Origin: Streptomyces radicis
GTDB lineage: Bacteria > Actinomycetota > Actinomycetes > Streptomycetales > Streptomycetaceae
Reading direction: 5' to 3'
Assembly (NCBI RefSeq): GCF_003626575.1
Contig: NZ_RBDY01000023.1
Location: forward strand, 42,768 to 106,767
DNA: 64,000 bases
The stretch's first letter is position 1; every line of letters starts with the position of its first letter. A program made the position numbers and the translations under genes. Of the stretch, positions 15,044-23,615 are shown in pieces. Below the pieces are notes generated by a model. That model made no database searches, had not been told where the DNA came from, and saw only the letters and a list, made by a program, of their open reading frames with translations.

Positions 15044-16777
15044 ATGGCGACCCTCACCGAAACGCGCCCTGAGGAGGACGCTCCGGCGCCCAGGACGCCG
15101 GGGCAGATCCTGGTGTCGTGGCTCACCACCACCGACCACAAGCAGATCGGCTCGCTCTACCTGACCACGGCGTTCTTCTTCTTCTGCGTCGGTGGCCTGC
15201 TCGCGATGGTGATGCGGGCCGAACTGGCCAGGCCCGGCATGCAGATCATCTCCGCCGAGCAGTACAACCAGGCGTTCACGATCCATGGCACGATCATGAT
15301 GCTGCTGTTCGCGACGCCGCTGTTCGCCGGGTTCGCCAACTGGATCATGCCGTTGCAGATCGGCGCCCCCGACGTGGCGTTCCCGCGGCTCAACGCCCTG
15401 GCGTACTGGTTCTACCTCTTCGGCGCGATCATGGTCGTCGGCGCGCTCCTGCTGCCCGAGGGGGCCGCCAGCTTCGGCTGGTTCGCCTACAGCCCGCTGA
15501 CCGACGAGCGCTACGCGCCCGGGCACGGCCCGAACCTGTGGGTCATGGGCCTCGCGCTCTCCGGCTTCGGAACGATCTTCGGCGCGGTCAACTTCATCAC
15601 GTCCATCGTCTGCATGCGCGCCCCCGGCATGACGATGTTCCGGATGCCGATCTTCACCTGGAACGTCCTGCTGACCAGCGTGCTCGTGCTGATGGCGTTC
15701 CCCGTGTTCGCCGCCGCGCTCTTCGCCCTCGGCGCCGACCGGATCTTCGGCGCCCATGTCTTCGACCCGGCCAACGGCGGCGCCCTGCTGTGGCAGCACC
15801 TCTTCTGGTTCTTTGGGCACCCCGAGGTCTACATCATCGCGCTGCCGTTCTTCGGGATCGTCACCGAGGTGCTGCCGGTCTTCTCCCGCAAGCCGATCTT
15901 CGGCTACATCGGCCTGGTCGCCGCGACGATCGCGATCACGGGGCTCTCGATGATGGTGTGGGCGCACCACATGTTCGCCACGGGCGCGGTGCTGCTGCCG
16001 TTCTTCTCGCTGCTCTCGTTTCTCATCGCCGTGCCCACGGGCGTCAAATTCTTCAACTGGATCGGCACGATGTGGAAAGGCTCGCTCAGCTTCGAGACGC
16101 CCATGCTGTGGGCGATCGGCTTTCTTGTGACGTTTCTCTTCGGCGGCCTCACCGGCGTCCTGCTCGCGTCACCGCCGCTCGACTTCCATGTCACCGACAC
16201 CTATTTCGTGGTGGCCCACTTCCACTATGTGGTCTTCGGGACCGTGGTGTTCGCGATGTTCGCGGGATTCTATTTCTGGTGGGCCAAGTTCACCGGGAGA
16301 ATGCTGGACGAGCGCCTCGGGAGGATCCATTTCTGGACGCTCTTCGTCGGATTCCACGGAACGTTCCTCGTCCACCACTGGCTCGGCGCCGAGGGCATGC
16401 CGCGCCGCTACGCCGACTACCTCGCCGCCGACGGGTTCACCACGCTCAACATGATCTCCACCATCGGCGCGTTCCTCCTCGGCCTCTCGACGCTGCCGTT
16501 CCTCTACAACGTCTGGCACACCCACCGCAACGCCCCGAAGAACCACGGCGACGACCCCTGGGGCTACGGCCGCTCCCTCGAGTGGGCCACCTCGTGCCCG
16601 CCGCCCCGCCACAACTTCGTGGCGCTGCCCCGGATCCGCTCCGAGTCGCCCGCGTTCGACCTGCACCACCCGGACATCATCAGGACCGACCACGCACGGC
16701 ACAGGGACCGTCGGTACGTCACCGAGGCGCCGGACCACGCGCCGGGCCCCGACGGCGGCGAGAGCGAGGGTCGCTGA
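15044..16777 (+). CDS. ctaD: Cytochrome c oxidase subunit I, stand-alone copy
   Basis: A 577-residue haem-copper oxidase subunit I with 12 predicted membrane segments. Metal ligands are visible: the haem a His in TIHGTIMM, the cross-linked CuB His-Tyr in GHPEVYI, the pair WAHHMF and VAHFHYV for haem a3/a. The normal ctaC, ctaE and qcr genes are absent, so this is an extra copy separate from the main aa3 locus. It is followed after 1 bp by a small membrane protein. It lies inside the stress block but no clear SigB-type box was found in front of it. Confidence 0.95.
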   Translation: MATLTETRPEEDAPAPRTPGQILVSWLTTTDHKQIGSLYLTTAFFFFCVGGLLAMVMRAELARPGMQIISAEQYNQAFTIHGTIMMLLFATPLFAGFANWIMPLQIGAPDVAFPRLNALAYWFYLFGAIMVVGALLLPEGAASFGWFAYSPLTDERYAPGHGPNLWVMGLALSGFGTIFGAVNFITSIVCMRAPGMTMFRMPIFTWNVLLTSVLVLMAFPVFAAALFALGADRIFGAHVFDPANGGALLWQHLFWFFGHPEVYIIALPFFGIVTEVLPVFSRKPIFGYIGLVAATIAITGLSMMVWAHHMFATGAVLLPFFSLLSFLIAVPTGVKFFNWIGTMWKGSLSFETPMLWAIGFLVTFLFGGLTGVLLASPPLDFHVTDTYFVVAHFHYVVFGTVVFAMFAGFYFWWAKFTGRMLDERLGRIHFWTLFVGFHGTFLVHHWLGAEGMPRRYADYLAADGFTTLNMISTIGAFLLGLSTLPFLYNVWHTHRNAPKNHGDDPWGYGRSLEWATSCPPPRHNFVALPRIRSESPAFDLHHPDIIRTDHARHRDRRYVTEAPDHAPGPDGGESEGR

Positions 16778-16778
16778 C

Positions 16779-17138
16779 ATGACCGCGACCCCCACCCGGC
16801 GCGAGGCCGCCCTCGGCATCGCCAAGATCGAGGGCTATCTGCTGTGGCAGGCCGAGCTGTCCAACGCCCGCACCGAGGGCGCGTCGTTCGCCGCCGGGCT
16901 CACCTGGCTGACCGAGGAGCAGCGCGCCGACATCGCCGAGCGCTACGCCGAGGAGCGCGTCAGGCTCGCCCGCCGCGTGCTCACCGGCGTCGCCGAGCGC
17001 TGCGCGGCCCTCGAGGCCGAGTACGGCGAGCGCTACCGCCGCCTCCGCGTGCGGCTGCTCGCCGTGGCCCTCTGCACGCTGCTCGGCTGCGCCACCCTGG
17101 CGGTCGTGGCGCTCGCGGTCGCCGCCGAGGGCGTGTGA
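16779..17138 (+). CDS. Small membrane protein co-transcribed with ctaD
   Basis: A 119-residue protein: an N-terminal soluble part (IAKIEGYLLWQAELSNAR, then a charged helix) and one C-terminal membrane helix at about residues 93-115 (LLAVALCTLLGCATLAVVAL). It starts 1 bp after the ctaD stop, so it is surely translated with it. No family is recognised; a role in assembly or regulation of the oxidase copy is a guess from position. Confidence 0.7.
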   Translation: MTATPTRREAALGIAKIEGYLLWQAELSNARTEGASFAAGLTWLTEEQRADIAERYAEERVRLARRVLTGVAERCAALEAEYGERYRRLRVRLLAVALCTLLGCATLAVVALAVAAEGV

Positions 17139-17304
17139 CCCATTCCACGCACCGCGTGGACGCCGGACGGGGCAAGGGATCCTGGCGTCACCCCGGGGCC
17201 CGGGACGATCTTGGTCTTCCGGGGGTTCGCCGCGTTTGCCATGGTGGGCCACGTCGTCCGGCGCGCGCCTTCCGCGCCGACCCCCGACCCCCTCCCTTCC
17301 TCCC

Positions 17305-18723
17305 ATGGCCTCTCCTGCCTCGCGTCTCGTTCCCTCGCTGCCGCGGCTCTCGCCCGCGGCCCTGACGACAGGCTCGCGCAGCCCGTGGCGTTCGCTGCGG
17401 ACCCCCAGCATGCGCTGGTGGTCGGCGGCGAACCTCGTCTCCAACGCCGGTACCTGGATGCAGCTGACCGTGCAGAACCTCCTGGTCCTCCAGGTCACCG
17501 GGTCCGCCGCCATGACCGGTCTCTCGCTGGCCGTCCAGGCGGGCCCTGGGCTGCTCCTCGGCCTGCTCGGCGGCGCCGCGGTGGACCGCTGGCCCCGTAA
17601 GCGCACGGCCACGCTCAGCCAGGCCGGGCTCGGCACGGTCGCGCTCGTGACCGCGGGCCTCGTGGCGTTCGGCGCGCTCTCCGTGCCCGCGCTGCTGACC
17701 CTCGCGGCCGTCACCGGCGTGATCGCCACCGTGGACGCCCCGGCCACCGCCCTGCTGGGCAACGACCTGGTGCCCACGAAGGACGTCCCCTCGGCCATCG
17801 CGCTCGGCTCCGCCGTGCACAGCGTCGGCCGCCTCGCCGGAACGGCCCTCGCCGGTGTCGCCATGGTCGCCTTCGGCCCCGCGGCGGCGTTCGTCGCCAA
17901 CGGCCTGTCCTTCGCCTTCGTGGCGAGCGTGATCCCGTTCCTGAGGCTGATCGACAAGAGCGGCGAGCCCGGCGCCCGCCCCGTGACCGCCGAGAAGCCC
18001 GCCGAGAAGACGGCCGAGAAGACGGCCGAGGCCGAGCCCGAGGGCTCCGACGGCACCGCGCGCGAGGGGCTGCGGTACTTCATGCGCCGCCCCCGGCTGG
18101 TCGCGCTCGCCGCGATCACCGGGCTCGGCGCGGTCTTCGGCCGGAACTACGCCCTGACCCTCGCCGTGCTGGTGACCGGTCCGCTGGCGGCCGGAGCGGG
18201 CGCGTTCGGCACCGTCTCCACCGCCCTGGCCGTCGGCGGCATCGTGGGCGCCCTGCTCGCCGGTGTGCTCCAGCGGCCCTCGGTCCGCATGGTCGCCGCG
18301 CTGGCCGGGATCGGCGCGGTCCTCCAGATCGCCGCGGGCCTGACCCCGACGCTGGCGCTGCTGATCGCCCTGGTCATCCCCATGGCCGTGGTCGAGTCGG
18401 TGTCCGACACCGCGGGCACCACCGTGCTCCAGACCGACCCGCCCGCGCACATGCGAGGGCGCGTGCTCGGCGTCTGGCGCAGCCTGTCCACCGGCTGGGG
18501 CCTGATCGGCCCGCCCGCCATCGGCCTGCTGATGGAGCTGGCCGGAGCCAGGGCGGCCCTGGTCGTCGGCGGCCTTGTCATCGCCACCGCGGCGGGCGCG
18601 GGACTCCTGGTCCACAGCCGCCGCACAACCCCCGCCACCCCGGCGGTGTCCCTGACCAAGGCGACCAACGCGCCCAAGGCGCCAGCGGCCCAGGCGCCCG
18701 CGCCGCTGGCCGCCGCGGCCTGA
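17305..18723 (+). CDS. MFS exporter (MFS_3/EntS-like)
   Basis: A 472-residue transporter with about 12 hydrophobic segments. The N-terminal RWWSAANLVSNAGTWMQ and the GAAVDRWPRKR loop after segment 2 are typical of the MFS_3 drug/siderophore exporters; the central loop (about residues 215-245) contains a repeated AEKTAEKTAE stretch. The cytoplasmic tail is Ala/Pro-rich. The ATG at 17305 is chosen because it directly precedes the conserved part; an ATG at 17236 would add 23 residues. No ribosome binding site is obvious for either. Substrate unknown. Confidence 0.82.
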   Translation: MASPASRLVPSLPRLSPAALTTGSRSPWRSLRTPSMRWWSAANLVSNAGTWMQLTVQNLLVLQVTGSAAMTGLSLAVQAGPGLLLGLLGGAAVDRWPRKRTATLSQAGLGTVALVTAGLVAFGALSVPALLTLAAVTGVIATVDAPATALLGNDLVPTKDVPSAIALGSAVHSVGRLAGTALAGVAMVAFGPAAAFVANGLSFAFVASVIPFLRLIDKSGEPGARPVTAEKPAEKTAEKTAEAEPEGSDGTAREGLRYFMRRPRLVALAAITGLGAVFGRNYALTLAVLVTGPLAAGAGAFGTVSTALAVGGIVGALLAGVLQRPSVRMVAALAGIGAVLQIAAGLTPTLALLIALVIPMAVVESVSDTAGTTVLQTDPPAHMRGRVLGVWRSLSTGWGLIGPPAIGLLMELAGARAALVVGGLVIATAAGAGLLVHSRRTTPATPAVSLTKATNAPKAPAAQAPAPLAAAA

Positions 18724-18765
18724 TCCACGTACCCGGCGACCACCGGTCCATGCGGCCCGCGGGCC

Positions 18766-18790
18766 GTTTGTGTTCGCCGCTCCCGGATAC
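18766..18790 (+). promoter_or_regulatory. SigB-type promoter, near-leaderless
   Basis: GTTT, 15 bp, GGATAC, identical in boxes and spacing to the element at 11761. The -10 box ends only 9 bp before the ATG at 18800, so the transcript would start within a few bases of the start codon. Confidence 0.5.
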
Positions 18791-18799
18791 CCGCGGGGC

Positions 18800-18985
18800 A
18801 TGAGTGACCAGGACCCCTCGCAGGCCGAGGGCGAACGCGAGAACGACGACCAGACCGAGCCCAGGCACCGCGGGCAGCCGCACCCCAGACGGCCCCCGTC
18901 CCAGGCCGAGGGCGAGCGGAACAAGAACAACGGGTTCCCACGGGACGCGGGGCCCCGGCGGAACGGTGGACGCCCCCGCCGGTGA
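18800..18985 (+). CDS. Small hydrophilic protein with a repeated SQAEGER motif (61 residues)
   Basis: A 61-residue, highly charged, probably disordered protein. The octamer PSQAEGER occurs twice (about residues 5-12 and 32-39), each followed by an Asn-containing stretch. The start at 18800 is favoured because an earlier ATG at 18770 lies inside the promoter. Composition resembles stress-induced hydrophilins. The name of a family is not known to me; being real rests on the promoter, the repeat and the good fit of the frame. Confidence 0.5.
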   Translation: MSDQDPSQAEGERENDDQTEPRHRGQPHPRRPPSQAEGERNKNNGFPRDAGPRRNGGRPRR

Positions 18986-19008
18986 GCGGCGTTCGCCCCG
19001 TGGCGCGC

Positions 19009-20031
19009 TCAGCGGGCGTTCGCCGCCGGGCCCACCAGCTCCTCCAGCACGTCCTCCATCGTGACGAAGCCGAGCAGCCTGCCCCGGGCGCTGGTGACCG
19101 CGGCCAGGTGCGTCACGGCCGCGCGCATCGTCGTGAGCGCGTCGTCGAGCGGCGTGTCGGGCCGCACCCGCACCACCGGGTGCAGCGCCTCGCGCGGGAA
19201 CGGCCGGTCCCGCGCCGCCGCGCCGAGCGCGTCCTTCACATGCAGGAAGCCGAGCACGGTCGACCCGGGCCCGGTCACGGGGAAGCGCGAGTAGCCCGAC
19301 TCCGCCGACACCCGTTCGAGGCGCCGCGGCGTCACCCGGTGGTCCACCGCCACCATGCGGCTCAGCGGGACGACGATCTCCGCGACCGTCCTGCTGCCCA
19401 GCTCCAGCGCGTCCCGCAGCCGCCTGCTCTCCCGCGCCTCCAGCAGCCCCGCGTCGCTCGAGTCCTGCACGAGCCGCGCCAGCTCGTCGTCCGTGAACAC
19501 CGACGCCACCTCGTCCCTGGTCTCCACCCGGATCAGCCGCAGCAGCCCGTTCGCCGCCGCGTTGATCGCGAACACCACGGGCCGCAGCGCCCGCGTCACC
19601 GCCACCAGCGGCGGCCCGAGCAGCAGCGCGGCCCGGTCGGGCGCGGCCAGCGCGATGTTCTTGGGCACCATCTCGCCGACCAGCATGTGCAGATAGGTCG
19701 CCAGGGACAGGGCGATGGCGAACGAGATCGGGTGCACCACCCCGCCCGGCACACCCATCGCGTCGAACAGCGGCTCGAGCACGTGCGCGACGCCCGGCTC
19801 CGCCACCGCGCCGAGCACCAGCGACGACGCGGTGATGCCGAGCTGCGCGGTCGCCATCATCGGCGACAGGTGCCGCAGCGCCCACAGCACGGTGCGCGCC
19901 CCGCGCTCGCCCGCCTCCGCGCGCGGCTCGACCTGGTCCCTGCGCACCGAGATCAGGGCGAACTCGGCGGCCACGAAGAACGCGTTGGTCACCAGTGTCA
20001 GCGCGCCGAGCGCCAGTTGCAGCGCCGTCAT
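19009..20031 (-). CDS. CNNM/HlyC-CorC family protein (CBS-pair), copy 1
   Basis: A 340-residue membrane protein. An N-terminal DUF21 (CNNM) domain of 3-4 helices begins with the FFVAAEFALISVRRDQ signature and holds GEMVPKN; two CBS motifs follow at about residues 200-330 (YSRFPVTG, GFLHVKD, GFVTMEDVLEEL). It lacks the C-terminal CorC_HlyC domain that copy 2 has. Such proteins are linked to Mg2+ or Na+ homeostasis. The ATG overlaps the stop of copy 2 by 4 bp, so the two are translated as a pair and may form a heteromer. Confidence 0.88.
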   Translation of the reverse strand: MTALQLALGALTLVTNAFFVAAEFALISVRRDQVEPRAEAGERGARTVLWALRHLSPMMATAQLGITASSLVLGAVAEPGVAHVLEPLFDAMGVPGGVVHPISFAIALSLATYLHMLVGEMVPKNIALAAPDRAALLLGPPLVAVTRALRPVVFAINAAANGLLRLIRVETRDEVASVFTDDELARLVQDSSDAGLLEARESRRLRDALELGSRTVAEIVVPLSRMVAVDHRVTPRRLERVSAESGYSRFPVTGPGSTVLGFLHVKDALGAAARDRPFPREALHPVVRVRPDTPLDDALTTMRAAVTHLAAVTSARGRLLGFVTMEDVLEELVGPAANAR

Positions 20032-21335
20032 GGCGCCTGAAGCCCCTCGGCGGGCGCGGCGATCCGCACCCGCTCGGCGCGGTGCCTCGCCGTGAACATC
20101 ACGGTCAGCCGCCAGCCGTCGATCGTCACATGGTCCCCGGTGGCCGGGATCCGGGCCAGCCGGTTGGCGAGCAGCCCCGCGGCCGTCTCGTAGGGCCCGT
20201 CGGGCACCGGCATCCCCAGGGCGGCCAGCTGGTCGAGGCGCACGCCGCCGTCCGCCTCCCAGGTGCCGGGACCCGTGCGGGCAAGCCCCGGGCCCTCCTC
20301 GGGGTCGTGCTCGTCGCGCACCTCGCCGACCACCTCCTCGACGATGTCCTCCAACGTCACGACGCCCGCCGTTCCGCCGTACTCGTCCACCACCACCGCC
20401 ATCGAGTGCCGCTCCCGCAGCCGCTCGAGGAGCCGGTCGACGGGCAGGCTGTCCGGCACGAGCACGGGCGGGCTCGCCAGCCGCTCCACGGTCGTGGTGG
20501 AGCGTTCCGCCTCGTCGAGGGCCAGCACGTCCTTGATGTGCACGACGCCGATCACGTCGTCGAGCCCCGCGTCGTACACCGGGAACCGGGACAGGCCCGT
20601 GGCCAGCGTCAGATTGGCCGCGTCGGCGGCCGTCGCGGTGTTGCGCAGGGCGTGCACGTCCACGCGCGGCGTCATCACGTTCTCCGTGGTCAGCTCGCCC
20701 AGGTGCAGGGTGCGCACGAACAGCTCCGCCGAGTCCGAAGGCAGCACCCCCTCCTCGGCCGAGTGCCGGGCCAGCGCGATGAGCTCCTGCGGGGTGCGGG
20801 CCGAGGCCAGCTCCTCCGTGGGCTCGAGGCCGACGAGCCGCACCAGCCGGTTCGCCGTCTCGTTCAGGTGCCGGATGAACGGGGCGAACGCCGCGGTGAA
20901 CGCCCGCTGCGGACCCGCCACCGCCCGCGCCACCCGCAGCGGCCGCGAGATCGCCCAGTTCTTCGGGACCAGCTCCCCGATCACCATCAGCACCACCGTC
21001 GACGCGGCGACGCCGAGCCCCACCGCGAGCGAGGACGCGAGGCCCTCGGGCAGCCCGGCCGCCTCGAGCGGGCCGCGCAGCAGCACCGCGAACGACGGCT
21101 CGGCCAGCATGCCGATCACCAGCGAGGTCACCGTGATGCCGAGCTGCGCCCCCGACAGCTGGAACGTCAGCGCCCGCGCCGCCCGCAGCGCGCCGCTCGC
21201 GCCGGGCTCGCCCGCGGCGGCGGCCCGTTCGAGATCGCCTCGCTCCACCGTCGTCAGCGAGAACTCGGCCGCCACGAACACCGCGCAGGCCAGCGTGAGC
21301 AGCAGGGCCACCAGGAGAAGCAGCACCTCGAACAC
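20028..21335 (-). CDS. CNNM/HlyC-CorC family protein (CBS-pair), copy 2, full length
   Basis: A 435-residue protein with the DUF21 membrane domain (VFVAAEFSLTTVERGD, GELVPKNWAIS), a CBS pair (MTPRVDVHAL, LSRFPVYD, VVVDEYGGTAGVVTLEDI) and the C-terminal CorC_HlyC domain (VRLDQLAALG to the end). The GTG at 21335 is preceded by AGGGG. It is first of the two-gene operon with 19009-20031. A role in divalent-cation balance is known for the family; the transported ion is not settled by sequence. Confidence 0.88.
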   Translation of the reverse strand: MFEVLLLLVALLLTLACAVFVAAEFSLTTVERGDLERAAAAGEPGASGALRAARALTFQLSGAQLGITVTSLVIGMLAEPSFAVLLRGPLEAAGLPEGLASSLAVGLGVAASTVVLMVIGELVPKNWAISRPLRVARAVAGPQRAFTAAFAPFIRHLNETANRLVRLVGLEPTEELASARTPQELIALARHSAEEGVLPSDSAELFVRTLHLGELTTENVMTPRVDVHALRNTATAADAANLTLATGLSRFPVYDAGLDDVIGVVHIKDVLALDEAERSTTTVERLASPPVLVPDSLPVDRLLERLRERHSMAVVVDEYGGTAGVVTLEDIVEEVVGEVRDEHDPEEGPGLARTGPGTWEADGGVRLDQLAALGMPVPDGPYETAAGLLANRLARIPATGDHVTIDGWRLTVMFTARHRAERVRIAAPAEGLQAP

Positions 21336-21492
21336 CGAATCACCCCTGTTCCGGATCTGGGACACGCGCGTGGCCGGCGACTCCTGGAGGTTCCCACCCC
21401 GGCGGCGGCCATGCGCGCGACGGTCCGCCGTTCGAAGGAACCCCTCACGTCTCATCGGCGCGCGCCCCCGGCGCCTTGAGGGCGCGTGGCCC

Positions 21493-21517
21493 GTTTCCGC
21501 AGGCCAGCGGCGGGTAC
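21493..21517 (+). promoter_or_regulatory. SigB-type promoter for the GH31 gene
   Basis: GTTT, 15 bp, GGGTAC: a perfect match to the SigB-like consensus, 61 bp before the GTG at 21579. It lies beyond the 5' end of the divergent CBS operon. Confidence 0.6.
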
Positions 21518-21578
21518 TCGGGCGGCTCAAGCGACACACGGGGGACACGCGAGGGACACCCGAGGGAGGTGACGCGCG

Positions 21579-23603
21579 GTGAGCGACACGACGCCACGGA
21601 CGGACCCCTACGCGGCGGTCGAGCCCGACCCCGACGCCACCGACGGCGCGTGTCTGCGGGTCACCCTCGCCTCGGGGCGCGCGGTGCGGTTCGCGTGCAC
21701 GATCCCCGTCACCGGGGTGCTGCGGCTGCGCCAGGAGGGCCCCGACGCCACGTCCGACGACGGCTCGCCCGTGATGACCCCGGTGGCCACCCGCCCCGCC
21801 CGCGTCGTCGCCGTCCCCGGCGGCGTCGAGATCACCGGGCCTGGCGTGCGCGCCACGTGGCGCGGCGGGCAGGGGCTGCGGTTCGGCGCGTACGAGCGGT
21901 TCGCCGACCCGGCGGCCGACACCGTGCCGTTCAGCGCCGGATACGAGCCGCCATCGCCGGGCCACCCCGTGGGCCGCTGGGTGGAGACCATCCACCTCGC
22001 GCCCGACGCGGCCGTCTACGGCGGCGGCGAGAGCTACCAGGGCATCAACCTGCGCGGCAGGCACCGCAGGCTGCGCAACACCGAGGAGAGCAGGGCCGCG
22101 GGCCGCGACTCCGCCTATCTCAACGTGCCGCTGATCTGGTCGGACGCGGGCTGGGGCCTGTTCGCCCACACCGGCGGCTCGGTCGAGGCCGACCTGGGCG
22201 CCACCCACTCCGAGGCCGCCGAGGTCGCGATCGGCTCCCGCAGCCTCGACCTCTTCCTGCTCTCGGGCACCGCCACCGAGATCCTCGACCGCTACCAGGC
22301 CCTCACGGGCCGCCCCCGCGACCTGCCCGCGTGGGCCTTCGGCGTCTGGATGAGCCGCTCCTCCTACTTCACCGCGGACGAAGTGGTCGCCACCGTCGAC
22401 GAGTTGCACGAGGCGGGCTGCCCCGTGGACGTCATCCACGTCGACGAGTGGCTCTCCGAGTCCGTCCTCGACGACGCCGCCTGGAGCACCGCGCCCGACC
22501 GCGCCCGTTTCCCCAGGGGCTGGGCCCGCGCCCTGGCCGAGCGCGGCGTGCGCACCAGCCTGTGGATCAACCCGTACGTCAAACGCGGCACCCCCCTCGC
22601 CGACGACCTCGCCGACCGCGGCTTCCTCGTCACCGACGGGCAGGGGGCGCCCGTGCCCACCGCCGACAACCCCGACACGTTCGTCATCGACTTCACCGAC
22701 GCCGCCGCCCGCGCCTGGTGGGGCCGACGCGTCGCCCACACCCTGGAGGAGGAGGGGAACGCGGCGTTCCTCGCCGACTTCGGCGAGGAGATCCCCGAGG
22801 AGGCCGTCTTCGCCGACGGCACGCTCGGCTGGGAGCGCCGCAACAGCTACGGGCTGATCTACCAGGACGCCATCAGCGAGGCGGGCCTGGCCGCGCGCGA
22901 CGGCGACTTCCTCGCCATCTCCCGCTCGGGCACGGCCGGTTCGCAGCGCGACCCCGCGCACTGGGCGGGCGACCTGCCCTCCACATGGGGCGGCATGGTC
23001 TCCACCCTGCGGGCCGTGCTCTCCATGGCGCTCTCGGGCGTCGGCGTGGTCACCTATGACGCGGGCGGCTACTGGACCCCCGACTCCTACGCGCTCGCCG
23101 GGCGGCTGCGGAGGACCATGGAGCCCTACCGGGTCCCCGCCGACGTGGAGCCCGAGCTGTACGGCCGCTGGGCGCAGTGGGCGGCGTTCTCCCCGATCAT
23201 GCGCTTCCACGGCACGGGCCGCCGCGAGCCCACCGCCTACCCCGAGCCCGCGCGCGGCGCGGCCGTCGCCGCCTGTCGGCTGCGCCACCGGATGCGCTCC
23301 TACATCGCGCGCGCGTCCGCCGAAGGGCCGCCGCTCATGCGGCCGATGCCGCTGGCCTACCCGGGCGACAGGGCCGCGCGCGACGCCGACCTCCAGTACC
23401 TCTTCGGGCCCGACGTGCTGGTCGCGCCCGTCCTCGAGCCGGGCGGCCACCGCGCCCTGTGGGTGCCGGAAGGCGACTGGACCCCGCTGCTCGGCTGCCC
23501 GCCGCTCAGCGGCCCCGGCTGGCGCGAAGTCCGGTGCGGTCCGGGGGAGTTCCCTGCCTTTGTCCGCGCGGAACGCGGACCCGCCGCCGTTCTCGACGGC
23601 TGA
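21579..23603 (+). CDS. GH31 family glycosidase (alpha-xylosidase/alpha-glucosidase type)
   Basis: A 674-residue GH31 enzyme without signal peptide, so probably intracellular. The (beta/alpha)8 domain starts near LPAWAFGVWMSR (about residue 249); the catalytic nucleophile is Asp400 in FLADFGEEIP and the acid/base is probably Asp465 in HWAGDLPSTW. The FGEEIP form is closest to alpha-xylosidase (YicI) types. GGGAGGTGA precedes the GTG start. It has a good SigB-type promoter, so it may remobilise an intracellular alpha-glycan or glucoside under stress. It converges on meaB with a 12-bp gap. Confidence 0.9.
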   Translation: MSDTTPRTDPYAAVEPDPDATDGACLRVTLASGRAVRFACTIPVTGVLRLRQEGPDATSDDGSPVMTPVATRPARVVAVPGGVEITGPGVRATWRGGQGLRFGAYERFADPAADTVPFSAGYEPPSPGHPVGRWVETIHLAPDAAVYGGGESYQGINLRGRHRRLRNTEESRAAGRDSAYLNVPLIWSDAGWGLFAHTGGSVEADLGATHSEAAEVAIGSRSLDLFLLSGTATEILDRYQALTGRPRDLPAWAFGVWMSRSSYFTADEVVATVDELHEAGCPVDVIHVDEWLSESVLDDAAWSTAPDRARFPRGWARALAERGVRTSLWINPYVKRGTPLADDLADRGFLVTDGQGAPVPTADNPDTFVIDFTDAAARAWWGRRVAHTLEEEGNAAFLADFGEEIPEEAVFADGTLGWERRNSYGLIYQDAISEAGLAARDGDFLAISRSGTAGSQRDPAHWAGDLPSTWGGMVSTLRAVLSMALSGVGVVTYDAGGYWTPDSYALAGRLRRTMEPYRVPADVEPELYGRWAQWAAFSPIMRFHGTGRREPTAYPEPARGAAVAACRLRHRMRSYIARASAEGPPLMRPMPLAYPGDRAARDADLQYLFGPDVLVAPVLEPGGHRALWVPEGDWTPLLGCPPLSGPGWREVRCGPGEFPAFVRAERGPAAVLDG

Positions 23604-23615
23604 TACCCCAACGCC

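Noticed and set aside
18729..18754. Minus-strand GCAT-N15-GGGTAC just after the MFS gene
   Set aside because: It would transcribe antisense into the MFS gene with no minus-strand gene to drive; likely chance.
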